A stretch of 64,000 bases of DNA, from positions 1 to 64,000 of the forward strand of contig JAEXAY010000025.1 in assembly GCA_023457895.1 (NCBI GenBank). The letters are read 5' to 3'. The translations under genes were made by a program, and so were the position numbers. Each line of letters begins with the position of its first letter. Positions within the stretch are counted from its first letter, which is position 1. Positions 54,940-63,675 of this stretch are shown piece by piece. Source of the DNA: Pseudomonadota bacterium (GTDB taxonomy: Bacteria > Pseudomonadota > Alphaproteobacteria > Sphingomonadales > Sphingomonadaceae). The notes below the pieces were generated by a model. The model saw only the letters and a program-made list of their open reading frames with translations, made no database searches and was not told where the DNA came from.

Positions 54940-55761
54940 TTAGCGCAGCGGCTTGTAGAAGCGCACCGTCATGCGGTCGCTTTCGCCGATCGCCTTGTAT
55001 TTTGCACGGTCGACATCGCCATCACGATAGGTCGGCGGCAGGTTCCACACGCCCTTGGGGTGATTGTGGTTGTCCTTGTCGTTGCGGTTGATGTCGCTCG
55101 CTTTGTCGAGCAGAAATCCTGCATTTTTGGCGAAGGCGAGGACCGAAGACATTTTCATATAGCCCGAATTCTCCTCGAGCTTGCTGTCCATCTCGTCGGG
55201 CAGTCGATGTTCGACCACGCCCAATATGCCGCCGGGCTTCAGCATTGCATACATCTGGTTGAAGGCTTCCTGCGCCTGATCCACCCCTCCGAAGCGCCAG
55301 TTATGGACGTTGCGGAAGGTGAGCACGATATCCGCGCTGCCATCGGGTACCCTGGCCCCTCCCTTGTTGGGAAATTCGACCAGCTTGAGATCGTCATAGA
55401 CGCCGGGGTGGGCCTGTTGCAGCTTTTTGACGCCATTATGCCCATTGGGGAGCGACGCCGCGGCATAAAGCGTGCCCTTGCCCTTGGTGAAGGGGGCGAG
55501 GATTTCGGTGTACCAGCCGCCGCCGGGCCAGATTTCCACCACCGTCATGTCCGGATGCACGTCGAAGAAATCGAGCGTGTCATAGGGGTGGCGATAGATG
55601 TCGCGCTCCATATTGGCGGGCGTGCGGGTCCCGGACGCGATCGCGGCCTGAAGCGCGACCGCGTTGTGATGGCCGGATCCCTCATGCGGCACCATCGGCG
55701 GCGTGGTCGTACAGGCGCCGATGAGCAACAGCGGCAGGGCGAGCAGGGCGGGGCGCAGCAT
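54940..55761 (-). CDS. Methyltransferase-like lipoprotein
   Basis: A 273-residue protein with a lipoprotein signal (MLRPALLALPLLLIGAC, Cys 17 by lipobox LIGAC) and then a class I methyltransferase-like fold: VVEIWPGGGWYTEILAPF where the SAM glycine loop would be, SADIVLTFRNVHNW, and LKPGGILGVVEHRLP. The glycine loop is WPGGG instead of the usual DxGxG, so SAM binding is doubtful, and an exported protein would not meet SAM anyway. Start is 55761 (GGAG upstream); the frame stays open beyond, to 56472, through the tRNA region, which is spurious. Related proteins exist widely in proteobacteria under the methyltransferase name. Confidence 0.84.
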   Translation of the reverse strand: MLRPALLALPLLLIGACTTTPPMVPHEGSGHHNAVALQAAIASGTRTPANMERDIYRHPYDTLDFFDVHPDMTVVEIWPGGGWYTEILAPFTKGKGTLYAAASLPNGHNGVKKLQQAHPGVYDDLKLVEFPNKGGARVPDGSADIVLTFRNVHNWRFGGVDQAQEAFNQMYAMLKPGGILGVVEHRLPDEMDSKLEENSGYMKMSSVLAFAKNAGFLLDKASDINRNDKDNHNHPKGVWNLPPTYRDGDVDRAKYKAIGESDRMTVRFYKPLR

Positions 55762-55867
55762 CAGGATTCTCCGGTTTTGATTTTGCTGCATAGTGGCGGG
55801 AGAAGCCGCGAAGGGCAAGACCGTTACACAAGGTCCACCCTTCCTTTCAGGGAGGGTCGAAAATTGC

Positions 55868-56077
55868 ATGCAATTCGCGGGCATGGCCCTCGTCCTCGGC
55901 ATCGACCGCTTCATGTCCGAATGCCGCAGCCTCACGAACTTCATCGGTAATGCGGTCGCAACCGTGATCGTCGCCAAATGACACAAGGCGTGCGACAAGG
56001 AACTGTTACGCCGCGCGCTCGATGGCGAACTGCTGGAGGTCGCGCCGCTCCCGCCGATCGAGCAGGACGAGGACTGA
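55868..56077 (+). pseudogene. C-terminal remnant of C4-dicarboxylate transporter DctA
   Basis: The frame reads MQFAGMALVLGIDRFMSECR and SLTNFIGNAVATVIVAK, then TGA, then HKACDKELLRRALDGELL and a stop at 56077. This is the tail of DctA-type dicarboxylate/proton symporters (GIDRFMSECRALTNxxGNxVATxVVAxWEG). The family has Trp where the in-frame TGA now lies (TGG to TGA), and the rest continues in frame. The first six-sevenths of the gene (about 370 residues) is absent. It therefore is a stub left by a deletion and later point mutation. It lies 17 bases from tRNA-Leu, between two minus-strand genes. Confidence 0.82.
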
Positions 56078-56093
56078 GTCTTGTTGAAAAATG

Positions 56094-56178
56094 TGGTGCC
56101 CCTGGCCGGAATCGAACCAGCACTCCTTTCGGAACTCGATTTTGAGTCGAGCGCGTCTACCAATTTCACCACAGGGGC
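56094..56178 (-). tRNA. tRNA-Leu (anticodon CAA)
   Basis: Read on the minus strand, an 85-nt cloverleaf: acceptor GCCCCTG paired with CAGGGGC, D arm TGGTGAAATTGGTAGAC, anticodon stem CTCGA/TCGAG with loop CTCAAAA, so the anticodon is CAA (reads UUG), a long variable arm (class II, typical for Leu), T arm GGTTCGATTCC, discriminator A and encoded CCA. Confidence 0.95.
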
Positions 56179-56692
56179 ATCGCCGGACAAGGCCGCGAAG
56201 GACACGTCCCCTAGCGAAGCGCGGGCAGGCTTGCAAGAGCGCTCCGCCATACCAGCTATTGTGCCGGCCGCCGGTGAAACGCTCAACACCGCGTAAGTCT
56301 GCCAAAAACACCGTCTTAAGTTGATAAAGTTGAGAGGTATATGCGGGTCCATCCGGACACAAGATATGGGGAACGCGATATCTCGGCGGATACTGCACCC
56401 GGGGCGTGACCCATCTTTGCAGCGGTGCGCGGCGGCGCTTAAAGTGACTAAAGTGACGCTATAATCCAACATTGAGGATGCCCCGGGCGCGGCGCGGGAT
56501 CACGCCTGATCGCCAACCGGTGCCGCCCCGAATCGAGCAAGGCTTGCACCTCTTCGGGGAGTAGGACAGCGTTTTGCGGTCGAAACCCGCCTTGTTCACC
56601 TGTCACCAAATCAGCACTGCGCGACAGCGCTCTGGATCCTCCTTTCGGGAGGGATACCTGACATACTTCCGGCGACTCAATTTGAACCTGTC
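56179..56692. other. Gene-poor stretch beside tRNA-Leu
   Basis: About 510 bases without a convincing gene. On the minus strand a 52-codon open frame (56448-56606, start GTG) reads VLLPEEVQALLDSGRHRLAI and resembles a protein fragment, but it lacks a clear ribosome site and no family was recognised. A tandem AAAGTGACTAAAGTGACG occurs near 56441-56458, and two near-copies of a C-TGACATACTTCC / TGTCCTACTTCC phrase lie near 56661 and 56691. No terminal inverted repeats or integrase were found. Confidence 0.5.
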
Positions 56693-58117
56693 CTACTTCC
56701 TGAACTCCCGCGCGATCGTCTTGTCGGTCGCGGCGCCATAGGGCGGTTTCATACCGCCGAGTTTGGCGACGTCCATGCCGGTCTGGCGGTAGACCGATTT
56801 CATGTGACTGAAGGTCTTGAAGCCGTCATGGCCGTGGTAATGGCCCATGCCGGACGGGCCGATGCCGCCGAACGGGAGATCCTCCATCGCGACGTGGAAG
56901 AGGACGTCGTTGACCGTGACGCCGCCCGAATGGGTGCGGTCGAGGATCTTTCTTTCCTCCGCCCGGTCCTCGCCAAAATAATAAAGGCCGAGCGGACGGT
57001 CGTGCGCGTTGACATGAGCGATCGCGGCATCGACCGAGGCGACCTTCTTGACCGGCAGCAGGGGGCCGAAGATTTCCTCCTGCATGATCTTCATGTCGTC
57101 GGTGACGTCGCGCACGATGTGGAGCGGCATCTTGCGGCTGTTGGCGGCGGCAAAATCCTCGCTCGCCGGATTGACCACCTCGACGCGCGCGCCCTTCGCT
57201 CGCGCATCGTCGATATAGGCGGTGAGCCGCGCGAAATGGCGGTCGTTGACGACGCTGGTGTAATCGTCATTGTCGAGCAGCGTGGGGTACATCGCGCTCG
57301 CCGAGGCCTTGATCCGTTCGACGACCTGCGGCTCCTGCGCGTCGCTGACGAGCAGATAATCGGGCGCGAGGCAGATCTGCCCGGCGTTCATCATCTTGCC
57401 CATGGTGACGCGGTCGGCGAGCTTGTCGAGATCGGCCGACTGGCCGACGATCACCGGCGACTTGCCGCCGAGTTCGAGCGTCACGGGCGTGAGGTTTTCC
57501 GCCGCCGCGCGCATGATATGCTTGCCGATCGCGGTGGCGCCGGTGAAGATGATATGGTCGAACGGGAGTTCGGAGAAGGCCTTGCCGACATCCGCGCCAC
57601 CGGTGACGACGGCAATCTCCTTGTCACTGAAATATTTGGGGAAGGTTTCGGCGAAGGCCGCGGTGGTGCGCGGGGTGAACTCGCTCGGCTTGACCATCGC
57701 GCGGTTGCCCGCGGCGAGGATGCCGGCGAGCGGGACCATCACCATGCCGATCGGGAAATTCCACGGCGCGATCACGCCGACGACGCCCTTGGGTTGATAT
57801 TCGACGCGCGCCTTCGCACCGAGCAGGCCGAGCGGGAACATCGGCTTGCGCCTTTCGGTGCGCGCCCATTTGTCGAGATTTTTGCGCGCATGCTTGAGCG
57901 CGGCGAGGGCGGGCGAGATATCCGACATGATCGTCATGCGGCTCGAACGGTGGCCGAAATCCTCCGACACCGCATCGGCAAAGGCCTGGCCATGATCGAC
58001 CAGCATCGCGACCGCACGGGTGAGCCGGTCCTTGCGGACGGAAAGCGGCTCCGGCAGCGCGGCGGCAAAGTCTGCGCGCATCCTGTCGAAAACCGCCCGC
58101 ATCATGTCGCTGCTCAT
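56693..58117 (-). CDS. Coniferyl-aldehyde-dehydrogenase-like ALDH
   Basis: A 474-residue aldehyde dehydrogenase. Family marks: VVGVIAPWNFPIGMVMVPL near residue 110, IIFTGATAIGKHIM near 200, TLELGGKSPVIVG (catalytic Glu) and MNAGQICLAPDYLL (catalytic Cys). The C-terminus, with FGGIGPSGMGHYHGHDGFKTFSH, matches the coniferyl aldehyde dehydrogenase type, which oxidises aromatic aldehydes to acids and whose relatives act on long-chain aldehydes. Start at 58117 with AAGGAG 9 bases upstream. The gene faces the gene-poor stretch and is divergent from zwf. Substrate specificity is a family call. Confidence 0.9.
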   Translation of the reverse strand: MSSDMMRAVFDRMRADFAAALPEPLSVRKDRLTRAVAMLVDHGQAFADAVSEDFGHRSSRMTIMSDISPALAALKHARKNLDKWARTERRKPMFPLGLLGAKARVEYQPKGVVGVIAPWNFPIGMVMVPLAGILAAGNRAMVKPSEFTPRTTAAFAETFPKYFSDKEIAVVTGGADVGKAFSELPFDHIIFTGATAIGKHIMRAAAENLTPVTLELGGKSPVIVGQSADLDKLADRVTMGKMMNAGQICLAPDYLLVSDAQEPQVVERIKASASAMYPTLLDNDDYTSVVNDRHFARLTAYIDDARAKGARVEVVNPASEDFAAANSRKMPLHIVRDVTDDMKIMQEEIFGPLLPVKKVASVDAAIAHVNAHDRPLGLYYFGEDRAEERKILDRTHSGGVTVNDVLFHVAMEDLPFGGIGPSGMGHYHGHDGFKTFSHMKSVYRQTGMDVAKLGGMKPPYGAATDKTIAREFRK

Positions 58118-58332
58118 TACCCGTCGCTCCTTACTGACACCCCTGTTGGTAGCGCACCTTGGCACAATCGTGGCGGATTGCAACGCCGGTCGCGCGCACG
58201 TCCATGGCATGCCAGCGGTTGAAAACGCGTTTCCAGCCGCGCCGCAAGACGCGCGCTCTACGTATGCACATTGCATCGCCCGGCCATAAGCGGCAGGACG
58301 GAAGGGACCAAGAGAGGAGCCGCCGCACGTCC

Positions 58333-59793
58333 ATGAGCCGCAATTTCGAAACGCTGATCCTGTTCGGGGCGACCGGCGACCTTGCGCACCGCATGCTCTT
58401 CCCCTCGCTCTACAACCTCTCCAAGGACGGCTTGCTGGCGGAAGGCTTTACCATCCTTGGGTCGGGCCGCACCGCGATGGGTGACGATGAATTTCGCGCC
58501 GCGATCGATGGTGAACTGCAAAAATTCCTGCCGGAGGGGCAATATGAGGCGGCTGCGGCGAAGGCCTTTCTCGAGCGCGTCGATTATGTCGCGCTAGACA
58601 TGGAGAAAGACAGCGCATTCGCCGCATTGAAGGACAAGCTCGGCGCGCGGCGGGAGCAACCGCTCGGCATTTATCTGTCGACCCCGCCCGCGCTGTTCGC
58701 ACCCATCATCGCCGGGCTCGACGCGGCGGGCCTTGCCTGCGGCGAATGCCGGGTGGCGCTGGAAAAGCCGATCGGCCACGACCTTGCCTCGAGCCGCGAG
58801 GTCAACGACATCGTCGGAGCGGCGTTCGACGAGGCGCGCGTGTTCCGCGTCGACCATTATCTTGGCAAGGAGACAGTGCAGAATCTGCTCGCGCTGCGCT
58901 TTGCCAACATCCTGTTCGAGCCGCTGTGGAACGCCAATGCGATCGACCATGTCCAGATCACGGTCGCGGAAACGGTGGGTCTGGAGGGGCGGGTTTCCTA
59001 TTATGACGGCGTTGGCGCCCTCAAGGACATGGTGCAGAACCATCTGCTCCAGCTCGTCGCAATGGTCGCGATGGAGCCGCCCGCCAACTACAGCGCGACC
59101 GCCGTGCGCGACGAAAAGGTCAAGGTGATCCGCTGCCTGCGCAAGGTCACGCCGGAAACCGCCAAGGCGCTGACGGTCAAGGGCCAATATGGCGCAGGCG
59201 CAGTCGGCGGTGCGGCGGTCAGGGGCTATGACGAGGAACTGGGCCAGGAGAGTGGCACCGAAACCTTCGTCGCGGTCAAGGCGTTCATCGACAACTGGCG
59301 CTGGGCGGGCGTCCCCTTCTACATCCGCACGGGCAAGCGCATGCCGCAGCGCAAGTCCGAAATCCTCATCCAGTTCAAGCAGGTGCCGCACGACCTGTTC
59401 GCGAGCCGCGGCGCGGGGCTGGAACCCAATGCGCTGATCATCCGTTTGCAGCCCGAAGAGACGATCCGGTTGAAGGTGATGGCGAAGCGCCCCGGGCTCG
59501 ACCGCGAGGGCGTGGAGTTGCAGGAAGTCGAACTTGATGTCGCGCTCGACGCGGCCTATGGCCACCAGCGGCGGCGCATCGCCTATGAGCGGCTGCTGCT
59601 CGATTTCATCGAGGGCGACCAGACGCTGTTCGTCCGCCGCGACGAGGTGGAGGCGGCATGGGAATGGATCGATTCGATCCACAATGCCTGGGCGAGGACT
59701 GGACTGAAACCGCAAGCCTATACGGCGGGAAGCTGGGGACCGAGCGCCTCGGTCGCGCTCGCCGAACGCCATGGAGCAAGCTGGCATGACTAA
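58333..59793 (+). CDS. zwf: Glucose-6-phosphate 1-dehydrogenase
   Basis: A 486-residue enzyme that oxidises glucose-6-phosphate to 6-phosphogluconolactone and reduces NADP (or NAD). Landmarks: LILFGATGDLAHRMLFPSL near residue 7, RVDHYLGKETVQNLLALRFAN (active-site signature with the catalytic His) near 180, and AFIDNWRWAGVPFYIRTGKRM. First gene of the Entner-Doudoroff operon; its stop overlaps the edd start by 8 bases (ATGACTAA). A GAGAGGAGC lies upstream of the ATG at 58333. Complete. Confidence 0.97.
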   Translation: MSRNFETLILFGATGDLAHRMLFPSLYNLSKDGLLAEGFTILGSGRTAMGDDEFRAAIDGELQKFLPEGQYEAAAAKAFLERVDYVALDMEKDSAFAALKDKLGARREQPLGIYLSTPPALFAPIIAGLDAAGLACGECRVALEKPIGHDLASSREVNDIVGAAFDEARVFRVDHYLGKETVQNLLALRFANILFEPLWNANAIDHVQITVAETVGLEGRVSYYDGVGALKDMVQNHLLQLVAMVAMEPPANYSATAVRDEKVKVIRCLRKVTPETAKALTVKGQYGAGAVGGAAVRGYDEELGQESGTETFVAVKAFIDNWRWAGVPFYIRTGKRMPQRKSEILIQFKQVPHDLFASRGAGLEPNALIIRLQPEETIRLKVMAKRPGLDREGVELQEVELDVALDAAYGHQRRRIAYERLLLDFIEGDQTLFVRRDEVEAAWEWIDSIHNAWARTGLKPQAYTAGSWGPSASVALAERHGASWHD

Positions 59794-61627
59794 CCTCCAC
59801 CCCGTCATAGCCGCCGTCACCGACCGCATCATCGAGCGCAGCCGCAAGACGCGGGGCGCCTATCTCGCGCTGATGGATGCGCAACGCGCGCATGGCACCA
59901 ACCGCGATACGCTCTCATGCGGCAACCTCGCGCACGGCTTTGCCGCGAGCGGAGAAGACAAGGCCGCGATCCGCGCCGACCGCGCGATGAATATCGGCAT
60001 CGTCACCGCCTATAACGACATGCTCTCGGCGCATCAGCCCTATGGCCGCTATCCCGAGGCGATCAAGCTCGCCGCGCGCGAGGCCGGCGCGACCGCGCAG
60101 GTCGCAGGCGGGGTTCCGGCGATGTGCGACGGGGTGACGCAAGGCCAGCCGGGGATGGACCTGTCGCTGTTCAGCCGCGACACGATCGCGCAGGGGACCG
60201 CGATCGCGCTCTCGCACGCGATGTTCGAAGGCGCATTGCTGCTCGCCATCTGCGACAAGATCGTGCCGGGCGTGCTGATCGGCGCGCTACGCTTCGGGCA
60301 TGTCCCGACCATCCTGGTTCCGGCGGGACCGATGCCGTCGGGGCTTCCCAACAAGGACAAGCAGCAGGTGCGCCAGCTTTATGCCGAAGGCAAGGCGGGC
60401 CGCGAGGAACTACTCGACGCCGAGGCCGCTTCCTATCACAGCCCGGGCACCTGCACCTTCTATGGCACCGCCAACTCCAACCAGATGATGATGGAGATGA
60501 TGGGGCTGCACATGCCGGGCGCGGCCTTCATCCATCCGGGCACGCCGTTGCGCGCCGCGCTGACCCGCGCCGCCACCCATCGTGTGACCGCGATCGGCTG
60601 GAACGGCCATGACTATCGCCCGCTTTCCGCCTGCGTCGATGAAAAGGCGATTGTCAATGCCGCGGTCGGCCTGCTCGCGACCGGCGGCTCGACCAACCAT
60701 GCGATCCACCTGCCCGCGATCGCGCGCGCGGCGGGGATCATCATCGACTGGGAGGATTTCGACCGGCTGAGCCATGCGGTGCCGTTGCTCGCGCGCGTCT
60801 ATCCCAATGGCGCGGGCGATGTGAACGGTTTTCACGTTGCAGGCGGCACCGGTTTCTGCATCCGCGAACTGCTCGCCGCCGGCCTGCTCCACCGCGACAT
60901 CCTCACTGTCGCGGGCAAGGATCTTGGCGATTACGGCTTCGAGCCGGTGCTTGATGGCGATACGCTCAAATGGCAGCCATCGCCCACCGAAAGCCGCAAC
61001 CCCGAGATGCTGCGCCCCGTCGCCTCGCCCTTCTCGCCCGATGGCGGGATGGTGCTGCTCAAGGGCAATCTTGGCCGCGCGATCATCAAGGTCAGCGCCG
61101 TCCACGACGAGCATCTCACGATCGAGGCGCCGGCCCGCGTGTTCCAAGACCAGAATGACGTGATCGCCGCGTTCAAGGCGGGTGAACTCGACCGCGATGT
61201 GGTGGTCGTGGTGCGCTTTCAGGGGCCGCGCGCCAACGGCATGCCCGAACTGCACAAGCTCACCCCGTCGCTCGGCGTGTTGCAGGACAAGGGCTATAAA
61301 GTCGCGCTTTTGACCGACGGGCGCATGTCGGGCGCAAGCGGCAAGGTGCCCGCTGCAATCCACCTGTCGCCCGAAGCACTCAACGCCGGGCCGATCGCCA
61401 AGCTGCGCGATGGTGACGTTGTCCGCATCTGCGGCCGCTGCGGCGAAGTCGAGGCCAACGTCGAACCCGGCGAATGGGCGCTGCGCGAGGACGCCCCGCC
61501 GCCGCCTCCCGCGCAAGGCATGGGCCGCGAACTCTTTGCCCTGTTCCGCTACACCGCGGACGATGCGGAAAAAGGCGGCAGCGCGATGCTGGCGGCGATG
61601 GAAAGCGTGACGGGGACGGGCGAATGA
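59786..61627 (+). CDS. edd: Phosphogluconate dehydratase
   Basis: A 613-residue [4Fe-4S] dehydratase that turns 6-phosphogluconate into 2-keto-3-deoxy-6-phosphogluconate. Marks: CDGVTQGQPGMDLSLFSRD (iron-sulfur Cys and active-site segment), HSPGTCTFYGTANSNQMMMEMMG (second Cys) and VALLTDGRMSGASGKVPAAIH (third region). Complete. Translationally coupled to zwf by an 8-bp overlap. It ends 43 bases before eda. The pathway then yields pyruvate and glyceraldehyde-3-phosphate, the main glucose route in sphingomonads. Confidence 0.97.
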   Translation: MTNLHPVIAAVTDRIIERSRKTRGAYLALMDAQRAHGTNRDTLSCGNLAHGFAASGEDKAAIRADRAMNIGIVTAYNDMLSAHQPYGRYPEAIKLAAREAGATAQVAGGVPAMCDGVTQGQPGMDLSLFSRDTIAQGTAIALSHAMFEGALLLAICDKIVPGVLIGALRFGHVPTILVPAGPMPSGLPNKDKQQVRQLYAEGKAGREELLDAEAASYHSPGTCTFYGTANSNQMMMEMMGLHMPGAAFIHPGTPLRAALTRAATHRVTAIGWNGHDYRPLSACVDEKAIVNAAVGLLATGGSTNHAIHLPAIARAAGIIIDWEDFDRLSHAVPLLARVYPNGAGDVNGFHVAGGTGFCIRELLAAGLLHRDILTVAGKDLGDYGFEPVLDGDTLKWQPSPTESRNPEMLRPVASPFSPDGGMVLLKGNLGRAIIKVSAVHDEHLTIEAPARVFQDQNDVIAAFKAGELDRDVVVVVRFQGPRANGMPELHKLTPSLGVLQDKGYKVALLTDGRMSGASGKVPAAIHLSPEALNAGPIAKLRDGDVVRICGRCGEVEANVEPGEWALREDAPPPPPAQGMGRELFALFRYTADDAEKGGSAMLAAMESVTGTGE

Positions 61628-61670
61628 AAACCGCCCGTGAAGGGGACCGTCAGCATCTGAAGGGACGAAC

Positions 61671-62300
61671 ATGAGCAAAGATTACCCGCGCGACATCGAC
61701 CAGATCATGCGTAGCGCACCAGTCATTCCGGTGATCGTGATCGACCGGGTCGACGACGCCGTCCCGATGGCCGAAGCGCTGGTCGCAGGCGGGCTCAATG
61801 TACTCGAAGTGACACTGCGCACGCCCGCCGCACTCGAGGCAATGACCGCGATGAAAAGCGTCGCGGGCGCGATTGTCGGTGCGGGCACCGTGCTCAATCC
61901 GGAGATGCTCGATGCGGCGATCGAGGCGGGCGCGGAATTCATCGTCTCGCCGGGGCTCACCAAAAAGCTCGGCAAGGTCGCGATCAAGGCGGGAATTCCG
62001 TTTTTGCCCGGCGTTGCCAATGCCGCCGACATCATGGCGGGGCTCGACCTCGGGCTCGACCGCTTCAAATTCTTTCCCGCCGAAACCAGCGGCGGGATTC
62101 CGGCGCTGAAGGCGCTGTCCGCGCCGTTCGCCGATGTGCGTTTCTGCCCGACCGGCGGTATCCGGCAGGGCACAGCGGCGGAATGGTTGGCACTTCCAAG
62201 CGTTCTGTGCGTCGGCGGCAGCTGGCTGGTCCCGCCGGGCACGCTCGACCCGGCGCAGATAACGGCGCTCGCCAGGGCAGCGAGCGGCCTCGCAAAGTAA
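61671..62300 (+). CDS. eda: KDPG aldolase (2-dehydro-3-deoxy-phosphogluconate aldolase)
   Basis: A 209-residue TIM-barrel aldolase that cuts KDPG to pyruvate and glyceraldehyde-3-phosphate. The catalytic Glu lies in GGLNVLEVTLRTPAAL near residue 45, phosphate-binding GAGTVLNPEMLDAAIEAGA, then FIVSPGLT, and the Schiff-base Lys in RFKFFPAETSGG near 132. Complete. Last gene of the zwf-edd-eda operon. A glucokinase gene, often in this operon in relatives, is not here. Confidence 0.96.
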   Translation: MSKDYPRDIDQIMRSAPVIPVIVIDRVDDAVPMAEALVAGGLNVLEVTLRTPAALEAMTAMKSVAGAIVGAGTVLNPEMLDAAIEAGAEFIVSPGLTKKLGKVAIKAGIPFLPGVANAADIMAGLDLGLDRFKFFPAETSGGIPALKALSAPFADVRFCPTGGIRQGTAAEWLALPSVLCVGGSWLVPPGTLDPAQITALARAASGLAK

Positions 62301-62458
62301 AACCGCGGTCAACCCTTCCTTGCGAGAGAGATTCAAAAGGCGGTACGCTTGGGGGTAAACAGAAGCCCGAGCTTGGCGAGCGCGCCGTGTTGCAAGCGTG
62401 AATGAGCGTTATCAAATCTATGTCCTGCGCACGGCATTGTTGCTAGCAGCGAGGCCGG

Positions 62459-63655
62459 ATGAATAAATATGACGCTATCATCATTGGTGCCGGGGCAGCC
62501 GGGCTGTTTTGTGCCGGGCGGGCGGTAGCGCGAGGAAGGCGTGTGCTCGTCGCCGACCATAATGCGGAGCCGGGGCGCAAGATCCTGATCTCGGGCGGCG
62601 GGCGGTGCAATTTCACCAATGTCCATGCGGGCTTCGGGGTGCACCCGCCGCGTTATCTTTCGGCCAACCCGCATTTTGCCAAATCGGCACTGGGGCGGTT
62701 CGGGCCGGAGGATTTCATCGCGCTGGTCGATAAGGCTGGAGTAGCCTGGCACGAAAAGACGCTCGGCCAGCTCTTCTGCGATGGAAGCGCGCGGCAGATT
62801 GTGGCGATGCTGATGGGTTTGTGCGAAGGCGTGGATTTCCGCTTCGGGGAGGGTGTAGATGCGATAGAGCGTGAAGGCGGGGCGTTTCGCCTGACCATCG
62901 GCGGCGCGCCTGTCACCGGCTCACGCGTGGTGATTGCAACCGGCGGCCCCTCTATACCCAAGCTCGGCGCGAGCGATTTTGCCTATCGCACCGCGCGCGG
63001 CTTTGGCCTCAAGGTTATCGAGCCGCGCCCCGCTCTGGTGCCGCTGACGCTGGGCGGGGAAGACCTGCTGTTCCGCGAACTGTCCGGCGTTTCGACCGAA
63101 GTGGTTGCGAGCGCAGGCAACGGCAAGGCCAAAGGCGTGTTCCGCGAGGCGGCGCTCCTCACCCATCGCGGGCTTTCGGGACCGGCTATTCTCCAGATTT
63201 CGAGCTATTGGAGGAAGGGCGATAGCATAGCGCTTGATTTCTTGCCCGATGATGAGGCCGCTGCCTGGATACTCTCGGCGAAGGGTGCGCAGCCGAATGC
63301 GAGCCTCGCTCGGCTGCTGGCGGACAAGCTGCCGCAGCGGCTGGCCAAGGCGCTGGCGGACAAATTGGGTGTAGGCGAGCAGCCGCTCCACGCACTGCGC
63401 GACAAGCGGCTGCAGGAAGCGGGGCAGCGGCTCAACGGGTGGCGCTTCACCCCCAATGGCAGCGAAGGCTATGCCAAGGCCGAGGTCACCATCGGCGGGG
63501 TCGCCACCGACGGTCTCAACCAGAAAACATTGGAGGCCACGGCGGTGCCGGGCCTTCATTTTGTGGGTGAGGCAGTGGACGTGACCGGCTGGCTCGGAGG
63601 CTATAATTTCCAATGGGCGTGGGCGAGCGGAGCTGCGGCCGGGGAAGCGTTGTGA
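62459..63655 (+). CDS. BaiN/HI0933-type NAD(P)/FAD-dependent oxidoreductase
   Basis: A 398-residue flavoprotein. It starts YDAIIIGAGAAGLFCAGRAVARG, the FAD dinucleotide motif, then LISGGGRCNFTNVHAG, VVIATGGPSIPKLGASDFAYRTARGFGL and the C-terminal GEAVDVTGWLGGYNFQWAWASGAAAGEAL. This is the HI0933/YhiN family, whose gut member BaiN is reported to reduce bile-acid precursors; most members have no known reaction. Length is normal. The intradiol dioxygenase gene follows 20 bases after the stop, in the same direction. Confidence 0.9.
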   Translation: MNKYDAIIIGAGAAGLFCAGRAVARGRRVLVADHNAEPGRKILISGGGRCNFTNVHAGFGVHPPRYLSANPHFAKSALGRFGPEDFIALVDKAGVAWHEKTLGQLFCDGSARQIVAMLMGLCEGVDFRFGEGVDAIEREGGAFRLTIGGAPVTGSRVVIATGGPSIPKLGASDFAYRTARGFGLKVIEPRPALVPLTLGGEDLLFRELSGVSTEVVASAGNGKAKGVFREAALLTHRGLSGPAILQISSYWRKGDSIALDFLPDDEAAAWILSAKGAQPNASLARLLADKLPQRLAKALADKLGVGEQPLHALRDKRLQEAGQRLNGWRFTPNGSEGYAKAEVTIGGVATDGLNQKTLEATAVPGLHFVGEAVDVTGWLGGYNFQWAWASGAAAGEAL

Positions 63656-63675
63656 TGCGAAAGAAGGAGAATCTG

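Noticed and set aside
55762..56472. N-terminal extension of the methyltransferase-like lipoprotein
   Set aside because: It passes through the tRNA-Leu and the dctA stub on the opposite strand; a lipobox signal peptide starts at 55761.
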